Shown: positions 14,821-22,530 of the stretch, piece after piece
How positions within the stretch are numbered: position 1 is the stretch's first letter
Layout: the number at the start of each line of letters is the position of its first letter
Translations under genes and position numbers: made by a program
The notes under the pieces: model-generated
The model's database searches: none
The model's input: the letters and a program-made list of their open reading frames with translations, nothing else
What the model was told of the DNA's origin: nothing
NCBI GenBank assembly: GCA_002474405.1
Contig: DLQW01000042.1
Coordinates: forward strand, 407 to 22,936
DNA from: Christensenella sp. UBA7597
GTDB taxonomy: Bacteria; Bacillota; Clostridia; Christensenellales; Borkfalkiaceae
DNA: 22,530 bases
Direction: 5' to 3'

Positions 14821-15528
14821 ATGAAAAAAATATTGGTATTTTTGTTGCTTTGCTTGTTCGTGGCGCCGTGCGGCGCGTGCAAAAGGGAGAATGAATTCGA
14901 TTTTACGCTTATCGAAGGGAAAGAGGAATACAGGTTATCCGGAATGAAAGAGATTTACGGCGGAGAAGTGGTTGTTCCTTCGGAATATCGGGGCGTTCCG
15001 GTAACCGAAATAGGCGAACGTGCTTTTGCCTCGGAAACAAAAATCAAAAGCGTTTATCTGCCCGATTCTATTGTGAAAATCGGTTCGTATGCGTTTGACG
15101 ACTGCCGTAATTTAGAAAGCCTCAGGTTGCCCGAAAACTTAGAAATAATTCCTTCTCATATGATAAGAAATGCGCAGATTGCCGAGATTGCGATTCCCGG
15201 AAACGTTAAAAGAATCGAGAATCGGTCTTTTGCTGCAATGCCGTTTAAGAAAGTTTCCGTTCCGGATTCTGTGGAATATATAGGGTACGAAGCATTTTAT
15301 TTTTGCGGGCTGGAAGATGTGGTAATCGGTTCGGGAATACAAGAGATTCAGCCGTACGCATTCAGGGATTGCGAAAATTTAAAAAGCGTCGTTTTCAAAA
15401 ATCCGGATAATATTACTTTATACGGCGTTTCCTTCGAAGAAGGGGCGCTGAATGACGCAGGGTACGTCGCGTCGCTTTTTCTGGACGAGCAATATGCCGC
15501 GAGACATTGGTTTGCCAAGAATAAGTAA
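14821..15528 (+). CDS. BspA-type leucine-rich-repeat surface lipoprotein
   Basis: 235 residues. A hydrophobic signal (KKILVFLLLCLFVAPCGAC) ends in a possible lipobox at Cys20 (CGAC; VAPC at Cys17 is an alternative). About five or six LRR_5/BspA-like units follow from residue 60, with the pattern VxLPDSIVKIGSYAFxxCxxLExLxLP. LRR_5 proteins are usually exposed at the cell surface and mediate binding; no partner is suggested here. The last 35 residues depart from the repeat. The start is uncertain: TTG at 14815, in frame two codons upstream, has better spacing to GGAAT than the ATG. A bidirectional terminator separates it from the convergent ATPase gene. Confidence 0.85.
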   Translation: MKKILVFLLLCLFVAPCGACKRENEFDFTLIEGKEEYRLSGMKEIYGGEVVVPSEYRGVPVTEIGERAFASETKIKSVYLPDSIVKIGSYAFDDCRNLESLRLPENLEIIPSHMIRNAQIAEIAIPGNVKRIENRSFAAMPFKKVSVPDSVEYIGYEAFYFCGLEDVVIGSGIQEIQPYAFRDCENLKSVVFKNPDNITLYGVSFEEGALNDAGYVASLFLDEQYAARHWFAKNK

Positions 15529-15546
15529 GAGAAAATAAACCGTAAA

Positions 15547-15577
15547 AAAAGCGCGGAGCAAAACGCTCCGCGCTTTT
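15547..15577. terminator. Bidirectional terminator between convergent genes
   Basis: A perfect 13-bp stem (AAAAGCGCGGAGC 15547-15559 with GCTCCGCGCTTTT 15565-15577) has a 5-nt loop. A/T tails on both sides let it serve both the LRR gene and the leftward ATPase. Confidence 0.9.
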
Positions 15578-15606
15578 CGTGCCATTTTTTGTATGCCGGA
15601 AAGGGG

Positions 15607-18327
15607 TTATTTCTTTTTGCCGAATTTGCGGCGGAAGATTTTCCAGCCTTTCGCGCCGCTTTCCGCCGTCTGCGGATTTGTTGCCGCGGCGCCGTTTGTA
15701 TCGTCATCGTCGGCATATTTCGCCGCGTTGCCGGAAACGGCGGTGGCGGAATAACGCATCGAAGATACGGGTTCGTCGTCGGCGGGGTTGAACATATCGA
15801 AGAATTTAATCAGCCCCGTGGATATCGGCATTGCCGCCTGCACGAGCACCACGATTAAGAGAATCTGCGTTACGTTGAAATCGATGTGAGACCAGCCCTC
15901 GTACACAAGCTCGCCGAGCATGGGAATGGCAAGCACGGCAACGCATGCCGCCGTACAGAAGGCGAACAGCGCCGCGCGGATAAGGTTCAGCGGCTGGCAG
16001 ATGCGCAGCAGCATCACAAGCCCCGTGAACGTGAGCGCCAAAATCAGCATCGGTTCGTATAAGCTGACGGTTTCGCCGCTTGCGGCGGTGTAATCGAAAA
16101 TATACGAGAGCGTACTCTGGTGCAGAATATCCAGCGTGATGATGCCGAGCGCCATGGTGATTGCCCCCGGCAGCGCGCGCGATATGACGAAGGGGATAAA
16201 CTTGCCTTTTACGCGGCTGGTATTCGGTTGCAACGAAAGCACGAACGACGGCACGGCGCTGATAAGCACTTCGTACAGAATCATGTTGTTGGTGGTGAAG
16301 AAGTATTTGCTGCTTGTGGCGATGCACACTACGGCAAGAATCAGCGTGAGCAGCGTTTTCATGATATACAGCGACGCGGAATTTTTGATGTTGTTGATAA
16401 CGCGCCTGCCTTCGTTTACGATTTTCGGCATGGAAGCGAAATTATTATCCTGTAAAACGAGGTTGGAAACGTTTCTCGCCGCTTCGCTGCCCGAAGCCAC
16501 CGATACGGCGCAGTCCGCTTCTTTCATGGCGAGAATATCGTTTACGCCGTCGCCCGTCATAGCCACGGTGTTGCCCGCTTTTTTGATGGAACGGATTAAA
16601 ATCGCTTTCTGTTCCGGCGTAACGCGCCCGAATACCGTGTATTCGTTTGCCGCCGTTTCAACTTCGAGGGGAGATAAGCCTTCCAGCGAAATGAACTGAG
16701 AGGCGTTTACGATGCCCGCGCGACGCGCCACTTCCGAAACGGTAACGGGATTGTCGCCGGAAATGACTTTTACGGCAACGTCGTTTTTCTTGAACCAGCG
16801 GATGGTATCGATCGCGTCCGGGCGGATATTATCGGAAAGAGTGATGATTGCCACAGGGCGGAAGAGCACGGGAAGTTTGTCGCCCGTAATCTGGTTTGGC
16901 GTGTGCGCAAGCACAAGCACGCGAAGCCCCATCTGCGCGTACTGTTTCACCAGTTTTTCCACGCGCGCGGTCATCGGTTTCAGCACGAATTCCGGCGCGC
17001 CCATCGCAAACGTGCCCACGTCGCCGAACGATACGGCGGAAAGCTTGCGGACGGACGAGAAAGGAATCTGCGCCGTTGCCTGCAGTGCCGAGGAGTGCCC
17101 GAAACGCTCGTATAAAGCGATGGACGTCTGGTTGTTATCGTCGAGAGAGGCGAGCATGGAACCCAGAATATCGTCGACGGTATATTCGGTGGGGTTGTTT
17201 AAAAGCACGCAGTCGCTCACCCGCATTCTGCCGTCGGTAATCGTGCCCGTTTTGTCGAGGCACAGTACGTTGACGCGCGCCAGCATTTCGAGCGAGTACA
17301 TATCCTGCACCAGCGTGTTGTATTTCGCCAGACGGATCATGCCCACGGAGAGCGCCACGGTGGTGAGCAGCAGTAAGCCGGAAGGCACCATGCCGATGAC
17401 CACGGAGAACGTTTTCTGAATGACCGAATCGAACGTGTTTGTGGATAAGAGAATTTTAATGAAGCCGCCGCGCGCTTCGATATCCGCCCATTCGATATTT
17501 GCCGCTTTCAGGTTGGTGAAGAACATCAGAATCGCCACGGGAACGATCATCAGACCGATCAGTTTGATGAAGAGGTGAATGGAATTGATGATTTCCGAAT
17601 TGGGACGTTTGTATTTTTTGGCGCGCGCCGTCAGTTTGTTGATATACGTTTCCGTGCCGATTTTATCCACGCGCGCCGTAACTCTGCCGCCCGTTACGAA
17701 CGAGCCCGCCAGAAGCGGATCGCCTTCGGCTTTTTTGATGGGAACCGATTCGCCCGTAAGAAGCGCTTCGTTTACGTCGCCCGCGCCGTCCAGCATCACG
17801 CAGTCGGCGGGAATCTGCTGCCCGGAGGAGAGGAAAATCACGTCGTCGAGGACGATTTCGTCTACGGGGATTTCCTTTTTCTTGCCGTCGCGCAGCACTT
17901 TCGCCGTGGGGGCGGAAAGAATGGAAAGTTTATCGATTTTTACTTTCGCGCGGATTTCCTGCACGATGGCAACCACGATGTTGCAGGTGAAAATCAGCAC
18001 GAACGTGAACTGAGAAAGGGGGGCGTGCGCCAGAACCAGCGCCACCGCCGCCAAGACGCAGAGAAAATTGAAGAACGTGAAAATGTTGCCGAAAAAAATG
18101 CTTCCGTACGTTTTGGAATATTTTTTCGGCGCGCTGTTCACAAGCCCCTGTTCCTGCCGCGAAGTTACCTGCGCTTCGGTTAAACCGATGTTTTTATCCG
18201 GATTGAAACGGACGATTTCCGCCTCTTCCTTTTGTTTTTTATTCTTTTTTTCGTCTTTTGTTCCGGGGGCTTCGCCGCTTGCCGCGGCGCCGTCTTTTTC
18301 AGCCTCGTCGGTTTTGATTTCCGGCAT
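15607..18327 (-). CDS. P-type ATPase, cation transporter of the Exp7/CtpE-like group
   Basis: 906 residues. Actuator motif LLTGES (189-194), phosphorylation site CLDKTGTITDG (356-366) with Asp358, nucleotide-domain MGAPE (442-446), and hinge TGDGVND (591-597). Membrane segments lie around 80-125, 250-335 and in the last third. The TM4 ion-site motif is VPSGL (314-318), where Ca-ATPases have PEGL; Pro-Ser-Gly is, as I recall, common in the uncharacterised Exp7-like bacterial group, while Mycobacterium CtpE imports Ca. The cation is therefore unproven. The N-terminal 40 residues and the C-terminal 60 (ending KFGKKK) are charged, low-complexity extensions. The ATG at 18327 has GGAGA upstream; a longer in-frame start at 18411 would overlap the promoter. 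Confidence 0.92.
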   Translation of the reverse strand: MPEIKTDEAEKDGAAASGEAPGTKDEKKNKKQKEEAEIVRFNPDKNIGLTEAQVTSRQEQGLVNSAPKKYSKTYGSIFFGNIFTFFNFLCVLAAVALVLAHAPLSQFTFVLIFTCNIVVAIVQEIRAKVKIDKLSILSAPTAKVLRDGKKKEIPVDEIVLDDVIFLSSGQQIPADCVMLDGAGDVNEALLTGESVPIKKAEGDPLLAGSFVTGGRVTARVDKIGTETYINKLTARAKKYKRPNSEIINSIHLFIKLIGLMIVPVAILMFFTNLKAANIEWADIEARGGFIKILLSTNTFDSVIQKTFSVVIGMVPSGLLLLTTVALSVGMIRLAKYNTLVQDMYSLEMLARVNVLCLDKTGTITDGRMRVSDCVLLNNPTEYTVDDILGSMLASLDDNNQTSIALYERFGHSSALQATAQIPFSSVRKLSAVSFGDVGTFAMGAPEFVLKPMTARVEKLVKQYAQMGLRVLVLAHTPNQITGDKLPVLFRPVAIITLSDNIRPDAIDTIRWFKKNDVAVKVISGDNPVTVSEVARRAGIVNASQFISLEGLSPLEVETAANEYTVFGRVTPEQKAILIRSIKKAGNTVAMTGDGVNDILAMKEADCAVSVASGSEAARNVSNLVLQDNNFASMPKIVNEGRRVINNIKNSASLYIMKTLLTLILAVVCIATSSKYFFTTNNMILYEVLISAVPSFVLSLQPNTSRVKGKFIPFVISRALPGAITMALGIITLDILHQSTLSYIFDYTAASGETVSLYEPMLILALTFTGLVMLLRICQPLNLIRAALFAFCTAACVAVLAIPMLGELVYEGWSHIDFNVTQILLIVVLVQAAMPISTGLIKFFDMFNPADDEPVSSMRYSATAVSGNAAKYADDDDTNGAAATNPQTAESGAKGWKIFRRKFGKKK

Positions 18328-18393
18328 GTCGATGTCTCCGTAATTCGAAATTTTCGCGATACGTACGCCCGACGCGGGGACGTATACGAATCT

Positions 18394-18422
18394 ATTATAC
18401 CATATCGGCAAAAAAAATACAA
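18394..18422 (-). promoter_or_regulatory. Promoter of the P-type ATPase gene
   Basis: The minus strand has TTGTAT (18417-18422), 17 bp, TATAAT (18394-18399). The -10 is preceded by TATGG, giving the same extended -10 form (TGGTATAAT) as at gyrB. The leader is about 60 nt. Confidence 0.75.
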
Positions 18423-18484
18423 GACTTTCGCGATAAGTTTTGCCGATTGCGATTTATTTGCGGAAAAAGTAAGCCGAAACCTAA

Positions 18485-18520
18485 AAATCAGGCGTAAATC
18501 GTTGATTTATTCGCTGATTT
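18485..18520. repeat. Inverted repeat between divergent promoters
   Basis: Arms beginning AAATCAG and ending CTGATTT fold with an inner TAAATC / GATTTA stem around GTT, with small bulges. It ends two bases upstream of the serS -35. It may be an operator or an incidental hairpin. Confidence 0.45.
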
Positions 18521-18522
18521 AA

Positions 18523-18551
18523 TTGCAATTTTTCCGCGAAAGTTGTATAAT
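18523..18551 (+). promoter_or_regulatory. serS promoter
   Basis: TTGCAA (18523-18528), 17 bp, TATAAT (18546-18551). The leader is only about 45 nt, too short for a T-box, and no T-box motif is present. Confidence 0.8.
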
Positions 18552-18603
18552 GAAGAAAATCGCAGTACAAGCGTTACGAAAAGCATAAGGAGAAGCTTGA
18601 ATT

Positions 18604-19893
18604 ATGATCGACATCAATCTCATCAGGACGAATCCCGATAAAGTGCGGGAAAATATCCGCAAAAAGTTTCAGGATCAGAAATTACCGCTGGTGGACGAGG
18701 TTCTTTCGCTGGACGCGAAACGCCGCGCGTTAATCGCCGAGGGGGATTCCCTCCGCGCCGCGCGCAATTCCCTTTCCAAACAGGTGGGTATGCTGATGAA
18801 AGAGGGCAAAAAAGACGAAGCGGAAAAGGTGAAAGCGCAGGTAACCGCCGACGCCGCGCGCCTTGCGGAGATAGAAAAGGAAAACGAGGAAACGGACGCG
18901 GCGCTGAAAAAAGCGATGATGTCTATTCCGAATATCATCGCCGACGACGTGCCCATCGGCAAAGACGATTCGCAGAACGTGGAACTTAAACGGTTCGGCG
19001 AACCCGTCGTGCCCGATTTCGAAGTGCCGTATCATCTGGATATTCTGGAAAGACTGGACGGCATCGACGTGGATTCCGCGCGCCGTACTTCCGGGCAGGG
19101 CTTTTATTATCTTACGGGCGATATTGCCCGTCTGCATTCCGCCGTGCTTACCTATGCCCGCGATTTCATGATCGATAAAGGCTTCACGTACGTGATTCCG
19201 CCGTATATGATTCACGGCGACGTGGTTTCGGGCGTGATGAGCTTCGACGAAATGGACAATATGATGTACAAGATCGAAGGCGAGGATCTGTATCTTATCG
19301 GCACTTCCGAACATTCGATGATCGGCAGATTCATGGGGCAGATCATCGACGGCGCGAAGCTGCCGTTGACGCTGACGAGCTATTCGCCCTGCTTCCGTAA
19401 AGAAAAGGGCGCGCACGGCATCGAGGAACGCGGCATCTATCGGATTCACCAGTTTGAAAAACAGGAAATGATTGTGGTGTGCCGCCCCGAAGAGAGCGAC
19501 GCGTGGTACGAAAAACTCTGGCAGTATACGGTGGAATTGTTCCGTTCGATGGAAATTCCCGTACGCCAGCTGGGTTGCTGTTCGGGAGATCTTGCCGATC
19601 TGAAGTATAAGAGCTGCGACGTGGAAGCGTGGTCGCCCAGACAGAAGAAATATTTCGAAGTGGGTTCGTGTTCGAACCTGACGGACGCGCAGGCACGCAG
19701 ACTTTCCATCCGCTATAAGGATACGGACGGCAAAACGAAACTGGCGCACACCCTGAACAATACGGTGGTGGCGCCGCCGAGAATGCTGATTGCGTTTGTG
19801 GAAAATCATCTGCAGGCGGACGGCAGCGTAACGATTCCCGAAGTGCTGCAGCCGTATATGGGCGGAAAGAAAGTAATTCTTCCCACGAAATAA
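18604..19893 (+). CDS. serS: Seryl-tRNA synthetase
   Basis: 429 residues, normal length. The N-terminal 110 residues form the long antiparallel coiled coil that grips tRNA-Ser (charged heptads at 31-105). The class II catalytic core shows LIGTSEHSM (231-239), motif 2 CFRKEKGAHGIEERGIYR (263-280) followed by HQFEKQE (282-288), SCSNLTDAQARR (355-366) and motif 3 HTLNNTVVAPPRMLIAFVEN (382-401). It attaches serine to tRNA-Ser using ATP. The TSEH box and NNTVVAPPR differ from the common TAE and NGSGLAVGR forms, so it belongs to a less usual SerRS branch. AAGGAG precedes the ATG by 12 bases. It stands alone between its promoter and a terminator. Confidence 0.97.
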   Translation: MIDINLIRTNPDKVRENIRKKFQDQKLPLVDEVLSLDAKRRALIAEGDSLRAARNSLSKQVGMLMKEGKKDEAEKVKAQVTADAARLAEIEKENEETDAALKKAMMSIPNIIADDVPIGKDDSQNVELKRFGEPVVPDFEVPYHLDILERLDGIDVDSARRTSGQGFYYLTGDIARLHSAVLTYARDFMIDKGFTYVIPPYMIHGDVVSGVMSFDEMDNMMYKIEGEDLYLIGTSEHSMIGRFMGQIIDGAKLPLTLTSYSPCFRKEKGAHGIEERGIYRIHQFEKQEMIVVCRPEESDAWYEKLWQYTVELFRSMEIPVRQLGCCSGDLADLKYKSCDVEAWSPRQKKYFEVGSCSNLTDAQARRLSIRYKDTDGKTKLAHTLNNTVVAPPRMLIAFVENHLQADGSVTIPEVLQPYMGGKKVILPTK

Positions 19894-19905
19894 ACCGACG
19901 GGAAA

Positions 19906-19956
19906 ACACCGCGCGCAGTTCTTTGCACAAATGGCTGCGGCGCGGCGTTTTTTGCT
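19906..19956 (+). terminator. serS terminator
   Basis: CCGCGCGCAG (from about 19909) pairs with CTGCGGCGCGG with one bulge, around a loop of about 18 nt. It is followed by CGTTTTTTG. Confidence 0.8.
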
Positions 19957-19971
19957 TTGATTTTTCCGAAA

Positions 19972-20952
19972 ATGTATTTGTTTTTTGATATTGAATGCGC
20001 CAGCGTGAATAAAACCACGGCGAAAATCTGCGCCTTCGGCTATTGCCTTACCGACGAAGATTTCAACGTGGTGAAAAAAGAGGATATTTTAATCAATCCT
20101 CACGGCGGCTTCCATCTCACCGACAGAAAGGGAGAACGGGGGCTGGTTTTGCCGTACGATTACAACGAATTCAAGGGCTGCCCGGATTTTCCCGCGGTGG
20201 CGCAGAGAATTTACGCGATGCTGCAGGATAAAGATACGCTTGTGTGCGGGCATGCCACGGGCAACGACGTGAAATATCTGAATCTGGAATCGAAACGCTT
20301 TTCTCTGCCCTCGTTCGCGTTTGATTTTGCCGACACGCAGTATGTGTATATGTGCCTGAAAGGGGATATGAAACGGCAGTATTCTCTCGGAAAAATCGCC
20401 GAGGAATTAGGCGTGGAATTTACGCCGCACCGGGCGGCGGACGACGCATACGCCACCATGAAAACCGCCGAGGCGATGAGCAGAGCCGCGGGCATTTCTT
20501 TCCGCGAACTGATTAAACAGTGCGATATCACGCTTGGCAGAATAGAAAATTACGAAATTACTTCCGTTTCTTCGCGCGCGGGGCGGCGGGCGAAAGAAGA
20601 GGCTCGGCAGAAAAAAGAACGGCGAGAAAAGGCGATGGCGGAATTTCACCGTTTTGCCGACGTTTCTTCGAGAAAGCGCAACAAGGCGGGCGTGTGGAAA
20701 AGCGTGCGCGTAAGTTTTTCGCATCGCATCGAAGAAAATGCGGAAGAGGCGTTTCCGCTGCTGAAAGAACTGCTTGCGGCGGGCGCGAAGTATGCGTACA
20801 AAAGCGCCGAGTGCGATATGTACGTATGTCCGGAGGACGAAAACGGACTGCGGCGCAGAACGGCGGAAGAAGCGGGCGCGAAAATCGTTACGGCGGCGGA
20901 GTGCCGCGCGGCGCTTTGCGAAGCGGTGCAAAACGAAAAACGAGAGGGGTAG
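19972..20952 (+). CDS. DEDDh 3'-5' exonuclease with C-terminal BRCT-like domain
   Basis: 326 residues. The DnaQ-like exonuclease fold (1-170) has all acidic positions: ExoI FFDIECA (Asp6, Glu8), ExoII CGHATGNDVKYL (Asp99) and ExoIII HRAADDAYAT (His153, Asp158). A basic linker (about 205-230) leads to a C-terminal segment, with GAKYAYKSAECDMYVCPE and EEAGAKIVTAAE resembling the second half of a BRCT domain. Proofreading-type exonucleases carrying BRCT domains occur in Bacillota. The substrate (DNA or RNA) and partner are unknown. The ATG lacks a good ribosome binding site (CCGAAA upstream), and the serS terminator T-run ends about 15 bp before it. The RsmF-like gene follows after 6 bp, so they form an operon. 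Confidence 0.85.
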   Translation: MYLFFDIECASVNKTTAKICAFGYCLTDEDFNVVKKEDILINPHGGFHLTDRKGERGLVLPYDYNEFKGCPDFPAVAQRIYAMLQDKDTLVCGHATGNDVKYLNLESKRFSLPSFAFDFADTQYVYMCLKGDMKRQYSLGKIAEELGVEFTPHRAADDAYATMKTAEAMSRAAGISFRELIKQCDITLGRIENYEITSVSSRAGRRAKEEARQKKERREKAMAEFHRFADVSSRKRNKAGVWKSVRVSFSHRIEENAEEAFPLLKELLAAGAKYAYKSAECDMYVCPEDENGLRRRTAEEAGAKIVTAAECRAALCEAVQNEKREG

Positions 20953-20958
20953 CGGCGG

Positions 20959-22278
20959 ATGGAAACGGTTCATTTACCCGAAAAATTTATAGAAAGAATG
21001 CGCGGCGAGCTTCCCGAAAACGAGCGGGAGGCTTTTTTTGCCGTATATTCTCGTGCGGGGTACGAAAAAGGCTTGTTGATCAACTCTTTGAAAATCGACG
21101 CCGGAGAATTTGAAAAAATTACTCCGCTTGCGCTGGACGGCGCCGTGTCCTGGAGCGAAAACGCGCGGTACGTGAAGAACGAAAAGGTGGGCGGCGACCC
21201 GTATCACTGCGCGGGGCTTTACTACATGCAGGAACCTTCTGCGGCGTGCGTTGCGCCGAAAGCAGAGGCGAAACGTGGGGAACGGGTGCTGGATTTATGC
21301 GCCGCTCCGGGCGGAAAAACCGCCGCGCTTGCCGCCGCCATGCAGGGAGAGGGGATTCTTGTCTGCAACGAACCCGTGCGGGCGCGGGCGCAGATTCTGC
21401 TTTCGAACATCGAGCGGTTAGGGGTGAAAAACGCCGTGGTGCTGAACGCGTATCCCGAAGAAATCTGCGATTATTTTACGGAATATTTCGATAAAATCGT
21501 AGCGGACGCGCCCTGTTCGGGCGAGGGGATGTTCCGCAAAAACGCCGAAGAAGCGAGGCGGGAGTGGAGCGAGGAAAATGTGGCGCTGTGCGCCGCGCGG
21601 CAGGAAAAAATTCTGGATTCGGCGGCGAAGATGCTGGCGGGCGGCGGCAGACTGGTGTACTCCACGTGCACGTTTTCGCGCGAAGAGGACGAGGCGCAGA
21701 CGCGGGCGTTTCTGGCGCGGCACGCGGAGTTCGAACTGATTTCCGAAGAAAAAATATTGCCGCATAAGGCACGGGGCGAAGGACATTATTGCGCCGTGTT
21801 CGGAAAGACGAGCGGCGGGCGACGGGATTTGCCCGTGCAGAAAAGCAACGTTTCGCGGCAGACGCAGAATCTGATTGACGAGTTTTGCATGAAAATTTTC
21901 GGCGAAAAGAAAAAATACTGCCTGTACGAAAACGGCGGGGCGGTGTACGCTTTGCCGGAAAACTGTTTTTCGTGGCAGAAATTGAAAATTCTGCGCTGCG
22001 GCGTAAAGTTAGGCGAAATCAGGAAAAACCGCTTCGAACCCGCCCATGCCTATGCCCTTTCTATCAGACGGGGCGAGGCGAAAAACGTTGTTTCGCTGAA
22101 ATACGACGACGCGCGCGTGCAAAAATATCTGCGCGGCGAAGAGATTCCGGCGGACGGATTCGACGGCGTTGCGGGCTGGTGCGCGGTGTGCGTGAACGGA
22201 TTTCCGCTCGGCTGGGGAAAGGCGGCGAACGGCGTGATTAAAAATCATCTGCCGCACGGTTTGCGCCTGTTCGGATAG
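20959..22278 (+). CDS. RsmF/NOL1-NOP2-Sun-type rRNA (cytosine-C5) methyltransferase
   Basis: 439 residues. The SAM-binding domain has LDLCAAPGGKT (111-121), the acidic CNEP (136-139), motif IV DAPCSGEGMFRK (183-194) with Cys186, and motif VI YSTCTFSREED (234-244) with Cys237. The two cysteines are the nucleophile and release residues of RNA m5C methyltransferases. The C-terminal part contains GFPLGWGKAANG and NHLPHGLR, matching the RsmF RNA-binding domain. The likely target is a 16S rRNA cytosine, by family. The start at 20959 has GAGGGG about 11 bases upstream, inside the end of the exonuclease gene. Confidence 0.93.
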   Translation: METVHLPEKFIERMRGELPENEREAFFAVYSRAGYEKGLLINSLKIDAGEFEKITPLALDGAVSWSENARYVKNEKVGGDPYHCAGLYYMQEPSAACVAPKAEAKRGERVLDLCAAPGGKTAALAAAMQGEGILVCNEPVRARAQILLSNIERLGVKNAVVLNAYPEEICDYFTEYFDKIVADAPCSGEGMFRKNAEEARREWSEENVALCAARQEKILDSAAKMLAGGGRLVYSTCTFSREEDEAQTRAFLARHAEFELISEEKILPHKARGEGHYCAVFGKTSGGRRDLPVQKSNVSRQTQNLIDEFCMKIFGEKKKYCLYENGGAVYALPENCFSWQKLKILRCGVKLGEIRKNRFEPAHAYALSIRRGEAKNVVSLKYDDARVQKYLRGEEIPADGFDGVAGWCAVCVNGFPLGWGKAANGVIKNHLPHGLRLFG

Positions 22279-22282
22279 AAAC

Positions 22283-22326
22283 TTGCCCGAAAGCCGTGCC
22301 GCTTCCGGGCAATATCCATTTTTTTC
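22283..22326 (+). terminator. Terminator of the exonuclease/rsmF-like operon
   Basis: TTGCCCG (22283-22289) pairs with CGGGCAA (22306-22312), with partial pairing inside. After TATCCA comes a run of T at 22319-22325. Confidence 0.7.
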
Positions 22327-22365
22327 GTTCGGCGATTGCCGGCGGAGGACAACGAAAAAGATAAA

Positions 22366-22410
22366 AAAAATCACTGAAAATCCCCCGGACAAATGCGTTT
22401 GTCCGGGGGA
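22366..22410 (-). terminator. Terminator of the partial gene at the right edge
   Basis: A perfect 13-bp stem (22381-22393 with 22398-22410, TCCCCCGGACAAA arm, TGCG loop). On the minus strand it runs into TTTTCAGTGATTTTTTTT; the plus side has no T-run. Confidence 0.85.
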
Positions 22411-22435
22411 TTGATTTAAACGGTTTTATCCGTTT

Positions 22436-22530
22436 TTATTTTTTTGCGGGTTTCGCGGTTTTGGGCGCTTTCGTTCTGTTCTTCTTTTTCACGATGCGCT
22501 GTACGGCAATGCTTACCATGGCAAGCAGCA
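22436..22530 (-). CDS. 3' end of an unidentified, probably membrane-anchored protein (partial)
   Basis: The last 30 codons of a leftward gene are visible, ending at TAA (22436-22438). They begin hydrophobic (LLAMVSIAV) and finish in a basic tail rich in Lys, Ala and Pro (KKKNRTKAPKTAKPAKK). This is typical of a cytoplasmic tail after a final TM helix. The strong minus-strand terminator just downstream supports a real gene end. Too little is present to name the family. Confidence 0.6.
   Translation of the reverse strand, partial: LLAMVSIAVQRIVKKKNRTKAPKTAKPAKK

Noticed and set aside
18552..18603. T-box leader upstream of serS
   Set aside because: The leader is about 45 nt after a good promoter and has no T-box sequence or specifier stem.

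Overview
The window reads like a chromosomal stretch of an anaerobic Clostridia-type Bacillota, probably an uncultured gut lineage. Reasons: GGAGG-type ribosome binding sites, consensus sigma-A promoters, neighbouring YabM-like flippase and YabN-like MazG genes as in Bacillus subtilis, a fused TP-methylase/MazG protein, and a DegV/FakB lipid-binding protein. No phage, transposase, CRISPR array, rRNA or tRNA gene is visible. The species is not identifiable from what I can see.

Layout. 1-380: one copy of a dispersed hairpin repeat, then a leftward unit with a perfect TTGACA-17-TATAAT promoter, a branched structured core and a strong terminator. This looks like an intergenic small RNA of about 210 nt. 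382-903 (-): two-TM hypothetical protein. 1010-4848 (+): operon of a SpoVB/YabM-type flippase, MazG (YabN type) and DusB. 4977-5465 (-): AT-rich two-TM hypothetical protein with its own promoter, terminator and three 11-bp-phased upstream repeats. 5573-6020: C-terminal remnant of an XRE regulator plus repeat cassettes. 6021-7670: divergent TetR regulator and DegV protein with overlapping promoters and shared TATCGATA sites. 7671-8280: gene-free repeat region (covarying hairpins, 62-bp tandem repeat, long terminator hairpin). 8281-13191: gyrB leader with a Z-DNA-prone tract, then gyrB and gyrA. 13255-14703: NCS2 purine permease. 14821-15528: BspA-type LRR lipoprotein. 15607-18327 (-): Exp7/CtpE-like P-type ATPase, divergent from serS (18604-19893). 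19972-22278: DEDDh exonuclease with a BRCT-like tail, then an RsmF-type rRNA methyltransferase. 22436-22530 (-): 3' end of a membrane-type gene running off the window.

Most genes are housekeeping: DNA topology (GyrB, GyrA), translation and RNA modification (SerRS, DusB, RsmF-like), nucleotide hygiene (MazG), envelope and transport. The unusual content lies between genes: the small-RNA candidate, repeat cassettes whose hairpin arms differ in sequence while staying complementary, the TetR/DegV regulatory knot, and a long alternating pyrimidine-purine tract in the gyrase leader.
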